Source: Planctomycetaceae bacterium
GTDB lineage: Bacteria > Planctomycetota > Planctomycetia > Pirellulales > Pirellulaceae
DNA length: 64,000 nucleotides
Reading direction: 5' to 3'
Assembly: GCA_024642205.1 (NCBI GenBank)
Contig: JAHEBQ010000008.1
Location: 62,001 to 126,000, forward strand
Below the pieces are notes generated by a model. The model was not told where the DNA came from, searched no databases, and saw only the letters and a list, made by a program, of their open reading frames with translations. The number at the start of each line of letters is the position of its first letter. The first letter of the stretch is position 1. Position numbers and translations under genes: made by a program. Below, piece after piece: positions 1 to 8,490 of this stretch.

Positions 1-2
1 CA

Positions 3-3000
3 ATCTGGAAAACCAACATCGCAGAATCCGTCAAACCGCTGGACGAGACGGAGATGTTTCGTTGGTGGAATAATTTTGGCAACAAGTCCAATGGCCAGCG
101 CAATCTGCGAACGCGACCCACGTTGCTTCAATCTCCTACGGATCTTGATGGCGACCGAGTGCGCGACCTCGTTTTTTCAGGTGGCGAACAGGCCTGGTTG
201 CTGGCGCTATCGGGCGAAACAGGAAAACCACTCTGGTTCCGAAGGTTGGACGAACTTGATCCAACGGCGAAACGAAAAGTCAATCTCGGCTCTTCGTTGC
301 TGGACAGCGCAATCGTCCATCCGCCGGTCGCAATCCCGGACACGGATCGGGATGATGTCGACGATGTACTGACGGTCGTCTTTGATCTGGGTGATGACCG
401 GAACCAACCTCCTCGGCGTTGGCTGGAACTGACTTCGGGCAAGAACGGTGGACAAATTTGGACTCGGGAACTCGATGGTTCCTGGTTTGACGAGCAGAAC
501 ATTCCACTGGATCTGCGTTGGCTGCATACCGGAAGCGGTGTCATTTCGAAAGGACAAAGTTGGGGTGGTTTTTTCCAGCGAGATCGCTCGACCGTTTTCG
601 AGACAGGAGCGGCGTTTTTTTCTACTTCGCCCCCGCTGTTTTCCAAATCACCAAACTCCAACGTGATTTGGCTATTGGCTGGCGACCGACTGGTCAGGTT
701 GCATGCAGAGACGGGAGAAATTCAATCATTCGCGTTGGGTTTCGTTCCCCTCAAAACTCCGGAAGTAGCCGACCTGGACGACGATGGCTCCGATGAATTT
801 TTGTTTTTGATTGTGAACGACCCAGACGTCTCAAGCACATTGGAATCCGACGCGCAAAGCGAACCAACGCCACAAGAGCCGACGGAACTCATTGTCTGGT
901 CGACCGCAACGAATCAGGTTGACTGGAGGAAGAAGCTGTTTTCAACCTGGGGCGCGGTACGTAAACTCGGAAATGAATTTGCAAATTGGCCCTGTACTGA
1001 AGATCTTAACGGTGACGGGGCACTGGAAGTCATCGTGCCGGATGAAACTTCGAATGTCGATGGCTCGGGAATGTCCGCGGCTGTCGAAAAACCATTCGGC
1101 GGTTTGAGCGTTTTTGATGCTGATGGAAACCTGATTTGGAAACAGAAGCTTGCTTCACCCAGGGAGCAATTGGACCGGTTCGTTCCAGGACCGGATATCA
1201 ATGATGATGGATGGCGGGATCTGTTTGTTGTTACCAATGACGTTCGGGCCAACCAGGGTATTTGGGACCGGCAAACGATTGTCGTGGACGCGATATCAGG
1301 TCGCGACGGTGAGCGCGTCTGGTGGAACCGGCAAGCTCTCCAAACCAGAACGCAGCGATTTGAGTATGGCGAGACACTCCGCTGGTGGAACCCCGGAAAT
1401 GATGGTTGGCCGCAGTTGCTGGTGGGGGTCAAATCCGACTTGTTCGCATTTTCACCCAGAACCGGCAATGTAACCGGATACGGCCATTTTATCGATTCGA
1501 TTCTGGTCGCCGATGGAAACGGAGACGATTTGGATGACCTGTTTTTTCTACGCAAGGGTCACCTGGGATCGTACAGGGGTCGAATGCAGTTGAACTGGAT
1601 GCGGTCGCCGATGAACATCACCCGCTCAGCCGACGTCGACGGCGACGGAATCGACGACTTTGCGTTTGGCAACCGAATGGTCTCGGGGAGCGACGGAAAA
1701 ACACTGTGGCAAAATGGTGTGCAACCCGGACCAATCTACACTTCCTCACCGGACGAATCCATGTTTGTCCTGGACGTCGATTTGAACAATGACGGCTGTA
1801 ACGATGTCCTTGCCAATAGCCAATGGCAACGTGGAAGAACCCGGATTGCAAATTTATTGTCTGGAAAAAATGGCCAGCGGATCTGGGATACTGAGGGCAA
1901 TTTCTCCGAAAAGCCAGTGTGGAATTCCAGCCTGATTGAAGTCAAAAGCGGAGCATCCCCCAGCGGCAGAATCGAACTGACAGCGATTATCAATGAGTCG
2001 CGTGAAGCCTTCAACGGAAACTTTTACTCCCTGGAACCGGGGCACACCTGGCTGCTCCGTATAGACGGAAAATCGGGAAAGCTGAACTGGAAAGTTCCAT
2101 TGCTTGCGACCGAAATTGGCTACCCCGGAATGGACTTCACGTTGCACGACCTCAATCACGATGGGATCCTGGACGTATTGGCGCCTGCGAGTGCCGTAAC
2201 GGACAATACCGGATCCATCGTTGACGGAACGCTGCAATTACGAGCCTATGACGGAAACAGCGGTTCCTTGATCTGGCAGGTTCCGGTGGTACCACTAGCC
2301 CACCACCAGATTGCTTCGTTTCCCAAATTGACCGTTGGCGACACGCCGAATGAAGGCACTCTCGTTGCTTTCTACGATCACCGAACCGAAAACGGCGTTG
2401 GGGCGGGATTGCGAGTCATCAACGGAGCCACCGGCGACAACCAACGTTTTCCCCTGAACTGGACCGAACCGATGCCGGAGACGACGCAAAATGAGGTTCA
2501 ATTGCCATGGCCAGTCGTGATTCAGGATCACGTCCAGGGAAAACACTTTTTCGCGGTTAGTGTCTGGACCCGCCAACCCGGCGTCACGACCGACTGGGAA
2601 GAAGCCAAACTGGACAATGGAATTGCGGAAGAACTGGTCATCCTGGACGCGGCGGGCAAGATTGTCTCGCGTTTCGGGTTGCCCTTGGTTCGGGGGAACC
2701 GTTTTCGGGCAAACCGGGCTCGACTCTGGGCCTATGACACGAATCAGGATGGTGTGGATGAGTTGATCCTCCTGGATCATGCGGGATGCACGGCGATCGA
2801 TCCTTTCCACAGGGAACGGGTGTGGTCCTGGATGCGACCGCAAGCGACAGATCTTCGTTTGCACTCTATGGTTGAACGATCCAATCAAGCGAGTCTGGGT
2901 TTGGTCGCCGGAAAACGTGAAGTCTTTGGAATTGACCTCTCCAATGGCACGCAAGTCTGGTCCGCCTCCGACAAATTTCCCGACAACGAATCATGGTCGC

Positions 3001-3776
3001 ACGAGAATTTTTTTGTTTTGGAATGCCAAACCGGCAATCCCCGTGTGTTGTTGATGAATGACGATGAAACCGTCTGTGTTACACCACGTTCAGAATCTTC
3101 CCTGTTTCATGGCGACCGGTTGATGGTTCCGTCCGAACGTCTGCCACAGAACGACCCCTTGAATCTCCGGTTACTGCCCTGGGTTGAACCAATTCCGTTC
3201 GTGCAGGAACCTGAACCACTGGCAGCTGCTCTGGAGGCGAGTTTGGGCGCGCTGGTTAGCCTGCCGCTCCTGTTCCTGTTCGTGATCGTCCCCTGGTTCT
3301 GGATCAAGCACGTTGTTCGCAAGCGACGATTCTCGATTCAATCACTGCTGTTGTTGATGGTCTTCTGCAGTGTTGGAATTGCATTTACCGCGTCTCGACG
3401 GAGCTTTGTTCCCGAACCGTTCAAATTCAGCTACGAAACACTTGCCGTTGGCATCGGCATCGTCTTGCCACCCGTCGTTTTTTTGTACTCAGTGATTCGG
3501 ATGATGCTGCTGGGGCAATGGAAGACGTTGAAGTGGATTTCTGTTGTGATCCTCGTGATCACGGCTGGTTTTGCGATATCAGCCGTGGTTGCAGCCGTGG
3601 ACTTTGACCCCGGCGAAGTCTACTCGTACGAATACGGATGGACGTTGATTCTCTGGATCAGCTATCTCGTGGGCGCGCTCTTGATGATCTTGGAAGGTGT
3701 ACGCGTCTGCTGGCGATTGGTCCGAATGCTGTATTCGAAGATTCGCAGGAAACCCAAACCGCTTGCGTTGGCTTGA
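3..3776 (+). CDS. FG-GAP/VCBS-repeat membrane protein (5' partial)
   Basis: The reading frame runs open to the left edge (codons from base 3 have no stop), so the ATG at 54 is probably internal and the gene begins outside the window. About ten calcium-binding-type FG-GAP motifs of the form DxDxDGxxD are spread along the protein (for example DLDGDRVRDL, DVDGDGIDDF, DLNHDGILDV), interleaved with PQQ-like 'G..LW' strands, suggesting a beta-propeller. The last 180 residues hold about five membrane helices. Between the first two sits a basic patch and the string RRFSIQSLLLLM, resembling a short membrane motif common in planctomycete proteins. I infer an extracytoplasmic propeller anchored at its C terminus; substrate or partner is unknown. 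The gene ends in a 148-bp gap before the convergent glpD-like gene. Confidence 0.8.
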   Translation: MWKTNIAESVKPLDETEMFRWWNNFGNKSNGQRNLRTRPTLLQSPTDLDGDRVRDLVFSGGEQAWLLALSGETGKPLWFRRLDELDPTAKRKVNLGSSLLDSAIVHPPVAIPDTDRDDVDDVLTVVFDLGDDRNQPPRRWLELTSGKNGGQIWTRELDGSWFDEQNIPLDLRWLHTGSGVISKGQSWGGFFQRDRSTVFETGAAFFSTSPPLFSKSPNSNVIWLLAGDRLVRLHAETGEIQSFALGFVPLKTPEVADLDDDGSDEFLFLIVNDPDVSSTLESDAQSEPTPQEPTELIVWSTATNQVDWRKKLFSTWGAVRKLGNEFANWPCTEDLNGDGALEVIVPDETSNVDGSGMSAAVEKPFGGLSVFDADGNLIWKQKLASPREQLDRFVPGPDINDDGWRDLFVVTNDVRANQGIWDRQTIVVDAISGRDGERVWWNRQALQTRTQRFEYGETLRWWNPGNDGWPQLLVGVKSDLFAFSPRTGNVTGYGHFIDSILVADGNGDDLDDLFFLRKGHLGSYRGRMQLNWMRSPMNITRSADVDGDGIDDFAFGNRMVSGSDGKTLWQNGVQPGPIYTSSPDESMFVLDVDLNNDGCNDVLANSQWQRGRTRIANLLSGKNGQRIWDTEGNFSEKPVWNSSLIEVKSGASPSGRIELTAIINESREAFNGNFYSLEPGHTWLLRIDGKSGKLNWKVPLLATEIGYPGMDFTLHDLNHDGILDVLAPASAVTDNTGSIVDGTLQLRAYDGNSGSLIWQVPVVPLAHHQIASFPKLTVGDTPNEGTLVAFYDHRTENGVGAGLRVINGATGDNQRFPLNWTEPMPETTQNEVQLPWPVVIQDHVQGKHFFAVSVWTRQPGVTTDWEEAKLDNGIAEELVILDAAGKIVSRFGLPLVRGNRFRANRARLWAYDTNQDGVDELILLDHAGCTAIDPFHRERVWSWMRPQATDLRLHSMVERSNQASLGLVAGKREVFGIDLSNGTQVWSASDKFPDNESWSHENFFVLECQTGNPRVLLMNDDETVCVTPRSESSLFHGDRLMVPSERLPQNDPLNLRLLPWVEPIPFVQEPEPLAAALEASLGALVSLPLLFLFVIVPWFWIKHVVRKRRFSIQSLLLLMVFCSVGIAFTASRRSFVPEPFKFSYETLAVGIGIVLPPVVFLYSVIRMMLLGQWKTLKWISVVILVITAGFAISAVVAAVDFDPGEVYSYEYGWTLILWISYLVGALLMILEGVRVCWRLVRMLYSKIRRKPKPLALA

Positions 3777-3924
3777 GCTCCGGAATTTGATTCGTGTTCG
3801 GGAGGTTGAGGCTCCCGCCAAGACTTGTCCTGTGCGTTGCAATGTTTCGGCAGAAGACTCAACTTCTCAATCGGGGGATAGAGCCCAGTCGCAATCCTGC
3901 GGCAGGCTCGCCGGAAACGACGAC

Positions 3925-5232
3925 CTATCCTGTTGATTCGCTGGATTGACCGCCGGGATCTGTCAAAAACAACTCTCTTGTGCTGGCCGTTGCCGTTTTA
4001 CGGGGAAGAGTCTTTGAGAGGATCTTCATGACTTTTTCTGCGGTAACGCGATAACCGGTCAGCTTCCCGCCATAAATCGAAACCAGCCTGGGACGCGAAG
4101 GGTTATCCACGGGCAACATCGTCTCGCGTGAGCGTCGGAATGCCTCACCGGTGGCAGCCGGCAGCACTCGAAGCCCAGCCCACCGGTTGATAACCGAATG
4201 ATCACGACCGGGAAAGTGCGTCGCGTATACATTCCTCAGGTACTGGATTTCTGTATCGAGTGGCGTGACTTCATCCGGATCGCCATCAAACTTCGATTCG
4301 GTTGTGCCCACCATGGTACGACCTTGCCAGGGCATCACAAATACAACACGTTTGTCGTTCGCCTCGACGTAATAACAGCCCTGGGTGACGACTCCCGGCA
4401 ACTCGATGTGCGTCCCCTGAATTCGATCGATGGGAAGCTGGACCACAGTTGGTGTGAATCGGTCAAGTACGTCGTTGACGAATGGCCCGGCAGCATTGAC
4501 GGCGACCTTCGCGCGCGTGGTGACCGAGTTCGAACCGAATTGAAAGTTGACATGAACCTCGTCGCCGGCAAACTCAGCCGAATCAAACCGGGCGGGGTAA
4601 AACAGGTCGGCGCCCAGATCCTGGGCTGACCGCATGACGGCGCGCGCCAGGGCTGCGTCGTTCGTCTGGCCGTCCCAGTACTGAAGGACGCATTGGAGAT
4701 CCGATTGATCCAGTCCGTCGAGCAAATTCCAATCCGAACGGGGTACTGTTTTGAACCATGCGTTCTTGCCACCGCCTGCCAGTACAGCATACATCAGCAA
4801 ACCGAGTTTCATGACCCACGGTTTGCGCGAGGTTCGATCATAAACGGGTATAAAGAATTTTTGGCGATGAACCAGGTCTGGCGCGATGCGAAACAAAAGT
4901 TCCCGCTCATGCAGGCTTTCCCAAACCAGCGAAATCTCAAAATTTTCCAAATACCGCAGCCCGCCATGAATCAACTTGCTACTGCGACTGGACGTCCCTT
5001 CGGCAATTCGCGATTTTTCCACGACCACGACGCTGTACCCTGCGGCCGCGGCCGCCTGGGCCACTCCGACTCCGTGAATCCCCCCACCAATGACACAAAC
5101 ATCGTAATGGGGTCGGACATGCGAGGCCGGAACATTCGACGAATTGACCGTGTGAGGCGCTCCGTACCTGGTCAAATCGATCGTGCCTTGATCATCTGGA
5201 TCGGTATTCGAAGAGGGAGTTTGATCAACCAT
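3925..5232 (-). CDS. glpD: FAD-dependent glycerol-3-phosphate dehydrogenase-like protein
   Basis: This would oxidise sn-glycerol-3-phosphate to dihydroxyacetone phosphate, passing electrons through FAD to the quinone pool. The FAD-binding Rossmann motif GGGIHG is at residues 49-54, after a roughly 40-residue Ser/Thr/Pro-rich leader. The GlpD-type stretch SSKLIHGGLRYLE follows at about 84-96, and the C-terminal core ends with YGGKLTGYR. At 435 residues it is shorter than typical GlpD (500 or more) and appears to lack the extra C-terminal helical domain, so a related DAO-family oxidoreductase is possible. The ATG at 5232 is the only convincing start. No glycerol kinase or facilitator gene is nearby. 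It is convergent with the FG-GAP gene and divergent from the ceramidase-like gene. Confidence 0.85.
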   Translation of the reverse strand: MVDQTPSSNTDPDDQGTIDLTRYGAPHTVNSSNVPASHVRPHYDVCVIGGGIHGVGVAQAAAAAGYSVVVVEKSRIAEGTSSRSSKLIHGGLRYLENFEISLVWESLHERELLFRIAPDLVHRQKFFIPVYDRTSRKPWVMKLGLLMYAVLAGGGKNAWFKTVPRSDWNLLDGLDQSDLQCVLQYWDGQTNDAALARAVMRSAQDLGADLFYPARFDSAEFAGDEVHVNFQFGSNSVTTRAKVAVNAAGPFVNDVLDRFTPTVVQLPIDRIQGTHIELPGVVTQGCYYVEANDKRVVFVMPWQGRTMVGTTESKFDGDPDEVTPLDTEIQYLRNVYATHFPGRDHSVINRWAGLRVLPAATGEAFRRSRETMLPVDNPSRPRLVSIYGGKLTGYRVTAEKVMKILSKTLPRKTATASTRELFLTDPGGQSSESTG

Positions 5233-5542
5233 TTTTTAACAGGCAGATTGGAGAATGACCGTGTTTAGGTCTTATTACACCGCCAATGCAAATCCTTGAT
5301 TAAGGTGGATTATCGGAATAAGTGAAGGCAACCCTGGCGTAACCGACGGCATCTTATTTGGGCCTTCTTTTCTTCCTATAATCATCTGCCAGGACTGGCC
5401 GACCGTCCAGATCAATGTGTGCTGACCAGGCTCGGTGATTTCGGCAATTCCGAACATCGTACGTCGAGCAGACACGCAAAGTCAATCGAGCGGTTCGGGG
5501 CGTCCCAAACTGAAACTCCCACTTGCCACCAATGGCGAAACA
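5233..5542. other. Intergenic region between divergent glpD-like and ceramidase-like genes
   Basis: This 310-bp gap separates two divergent genes and must hold both promoters. I see no RNA gene, repeat or clear operator. The downstream frame stays open back to a GTG at 5435, but that extension lacks any domain and would place a signal peptide internally, so I treat it as non-coding. Confidence 0.5.
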
Positions 5543-8425
5543 ATGAGCTGGGACCAAAACGCCAAATTGAAATCGTTTGTATGCTTTCTTGGTAGCATGA
5601 TGCTGTCGATTGGAGTTGCCTCGGCGGAAGATCGACTGCATGCCGGTGCCGCGCGATTGGAAATTTCGCCACGACAATTACCGGCGATACGCAATGGCGG
5701 GTTCCTTCAGTCCGAGTCGGATCGTGTGGACGATCCCTTGTATGCGCGGTGTCTCGTACTGGCTGACGGAAAGGAAACCATCGCGATTGCGGTCGTTGAT
5801 TCTTGCATGTTGCCCACGGACATCTGCGATGCAATCAAGTCCAGCGTATCGAAACGAATCGGATTGCCGGCGAATCGAATTCTAATTTGCGCCACGCACA
5901 CGCATTCGGCGCCTTCAGCGATGTCGTATTGCCTGGGCAGTAGTCGTGACGACATTTATGTCGAATTCCTCGTTCCCCGGGTCGCGGATACGATCGTAGC
6001 TGCCGCCAAAAACATGAAGCCGGCAAAGATTGGCTGGAATTCAATCGATGCCAGTGAACTGACCAACTGCCGTCGTTGGATTACACGAAGTGATCAAATG
6101 GAAATCGATCCTTTCGGTCAGCAAACCGTGCGGGCCATGATGCACCCGGGCCATCAGAATCCCAATTACGTCAGTCCTGCGGGTCCGGTTGATCCTGAGC
6201 TGTTTGTGCTGAGTGTAATAGCCGCAGAGGATGGAGCGCCACTGTGCCTGATGGCAAATTTTTCAATGCATTACTTTGGCGGTGGAGCAGGGTTCTCAGC
6301 CGACTACTTTGGCGAGGTCGCAGATTTGATGGAGTCGAATATCGTGGATTCCAGTGACAAACCGGCTCGGGATTTTGTTGGAATCATGTCTCAGGGAACC
6401 AGCGGGGACTTGCATTGGATGAATTACGGCCAGCCCCGGAAGAGCGTGATGCGTTCGGAGTTTTCCCAAACGATGGCCGAAAAAATCCTCGCGGCTTGCA
6501 AGCAGATCGAATACCAATCGGATCCAACCATCGCCATGTCAGAGTCACGATTGGCGCTGCGACGACGCGTTCCAAATACGGAGCGGCTCGCATGGGCCAA
6601 ATCGTTAAACGACCGTCGCGCGAACCAATCGCCTCGCGACCGTCCCGAAGTCTATGCACAACAGGCTCAGTGGATTCACGAAAATCCCGAAACAGAAGTC
6701 GTTTTGCAGGCTATTCGGATCGGTGAACTGGGTATTACCGCGCTACCGAACGAAGTCTTCGGTATCACGGGACTCAAGTTGAAACAGCAAAGTCCGCTTG
6801 GCAGCACGTTTAACCTTGAACTTGCCAATGGCGCCGAAGGTTACATACCGCCTCCGGAACAGCATCGCCTGGGAGGCTACACGACCTGGCCAGCGCGGAC
6901 GGCTGGGCTCGAAATCCAAGCCGAACCGAAAATCGTCGACACGGTTTTGTCGTTGCTTGAGTCGGTATCGGGAAAACCACGGCGAGAATATGTTGATTCG
7001 CCCCACGATTATGCCCGTACCGTGATCAAACTGAACCCGGTAGCCTATTGGCGACTCGGTGACATGGATATCACTCGCGCCAGTGACACAATGGGGCAAC
7101 ATCACGCCAGGTTTGATGGCGGAGTTGCGTTATGCCTTCCGGGACCCAGCGTCAGTGGCTTCGAGGGAACGGCAAACCACTGCGTTTATTTCGCGGGCGG
7201 TTCTTTGCAAGCCAGGATTCCTGAACTGTCAAATGAATACAGTGTGTCGATGTGTTTCTGGAACGGCTTGCCGACGGTTCGAAGTGGCGACCTGGGCAGA
7301 CTTTTTTTCATGGAGATAGGCGGCACGCACGAATCGCTTTCGATTGATGGTAACAAGGGTGAATTTTCGAGGCTCGCATTGCAGATTGGCTCCACGGAGA
7401 CGCTCGGCAAGACACCGCTTGTGACCCGGGAATGGCATCACCTTACACTGACCAGGTCAGGCAGCCACTATGCCGTCTTCCTGGATGGCCAGGCCGAACT
7501 CGATATCGATTTGCCGATGGCATTGCAAACGGCATCAAACGCAAACGATCAATCGGAATCCAAGATTATCGGCGGCCAGTTTGATGGCAAGTTGGACGAG
7601 GTTGCACTTTTTGACCGTGCATTGTCAGCGAATCAGGCCCAGGCACTTTTCCAGGCAACTGGCATCACGCCCCCGAGGAGTCTGCCGCCACCGGCTATTG
7701 TTGACGAAAAGCCCTTCGACACAGTTTCTCTGGCCCGATATGCCGATGCCGTTCAACGTTCCAGGCCAGCCGCGTACTGGAGGCTGCATGATTCCGACGA
7801 CAAAATGGCTCGCGATGAGATGGGACGATTCGATGCCGCGTATGAACCGAAATCTCAACCGCGTTGTCCCGGATCCACAACCAGAAACTTCTCGGGCGGC
7901 CGAGTGCTGGCCGATGTTCCGGGAATTGGCAACAGGTACAGCGTCGAGTTGTGGATGCGAAACGAAATGTCAAACTCAATCCGACCGGTCACCGCCTACT
8001 TCTTTACACGCGGTGCAAATGAAAATGCCGCGGTTACGGGAGATTGCCTGGGAATCGGCGGAACGCATGCGTGGACGGGCCGGTTGTTCGTGTACAACGG
8101 GAACCAGCGTGAGGAGGCAATCACCGGCAACACACCCCTGGTGCGTGGAAGCTGGAATCACGTGGTGCTCACACGGGATGGGGCAAACATCAAAGTCTAC
8201 CTCAACGGCAAACAGGAAATCGATGGTCAACTTCCCGTCACTTATCCGGAAGAATGCCAACAATGGCAACTGGGTGGTCGTAACGACAACTTCGCAAATC
8301 TGCAGGGTATGCTGGATGAAGTTTCCCTGTTCGACCGTGTGCTCTCGAGCAAGGAGGTCGAAACACACTTCCTGGCCGCCGACGTCAAGAAAATCAACCA
8401 ACCCAAGACAGAGGACACGGAATAG
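5543..8425 (+). CDS. Neutral ceramidase-like hydrolase with two LamG domains
   Basis: The ATG at 5543 is chosen because it puts a signal peptide (FVCFLGSMMLSIGVASA, cleavage before EDRL) at the N terminus; the longer GTG form from 5435 would bury it. Residues about 30-450 resemble the neutral/alkaline ceramidase N-terminal domain, including THTHS at 118-122, which matches the metal-binding histidines of that family. Two LamG/concanavalin-like modules follow at about 488-700 and 730-942, each opening with AYWRL and ending in DGKLDEVALFDRAL or a close equivalent. Known ceramidases cleave the amide of ceramide; in planctomycetes this fold is widespread and its substrate uncertain. I infer a secreted amidase or esterase targeted to polymers by LamG. 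It could be co-transcribed with the hydrolase 65 bp downstream. Confidence 0.82.
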   Translation: MSWDQNAKLKSFVCFLGSMMLSIGVASAEDRLHAGAARLEISPRQLPAIRNGGFLQSESDRVDDPLYARCLVLADGKETIAIAVVDSCMLPTDICDAIKSSVSKRIGLPANRILICATHTHSAPSAMSYCLGSSRDDIYVEFLVPRVADTIVAAAKNMKPAKIGWNSIDASELTNCRRWITRSDQMEIDPFGQQTVRAMMHPGHQNPNYVSPAGPVDPELFVLSVIAAEDGAPLCLMANFSMHYFGGGAGFSADYFGEVADLMESNIVDSSDKPARDFVGIMSQGTSGDLHWMNYGQPRKSVMRSEFSQTMAEKILAACKQIEYQSDPTIAMSESRLALRRRVPNTERLAWAKSLNDRRANQSPRDRPEVYAQQAQWIHENPETEVVLQAIRIGELGITALPNEVFGITGLKLKQQSPLGSTFNLELANGAEGYIPPPEQHRLGGYTTWPARTAGLEIQAEPKIVDTVLSLLESVSGKPRREYVDSPHDYARTVIKLNPVAYWRLGDMDITRASDTMGQHHARFDGGVALCLPGPSVSGFEGTANHCVYFAGGSLQARIPELSNEYSVSMCFWNGLPTVRSGDLGRLFFMEIGGTHESLSIDGNKGEFSRLALQIGSTETLGKTPLVTREWHHLTLTRSGSHYAVFLDGQAELDIDLPMALQTASNANDQSESKIIGGQFDGKLDEVALFDRALSANQAQALFQATGITPPRSLPPPAIVDEKPFDTVSLARYADAVQRSRPAAYWRLHDSDDKMARDEMGRFDAAYEPKSQPRCPGSTTRNFSGGRVLADVPGIGNRYSVELWMRNEMSNSIRPVTAYFFTRGANENAAVTGDCLGIGGTHAWTGRLFVYNGNQREEAITGNTPLVRGSWNHVVLTRDGANIKVYLNGKQEIDGQLPVTYPEECQQWQLGGRNDNFANLQGMLDEVSLFDRVLSSKEVETHFLAADVKKINQPKTEDTE

Positions 8426-8490
8426 GCTCAACGCGGTTTTTCCGGCTGCCAGGAGAATTTTCGCTGCGGTACGCGATTGATTGAAAAATC

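Noticed and set aside
5435..5542. N-terminal extension of the ceramidase-like protein from a GTG
   Set aside because: It would bury a clear signal peptide and has no protein-like features.
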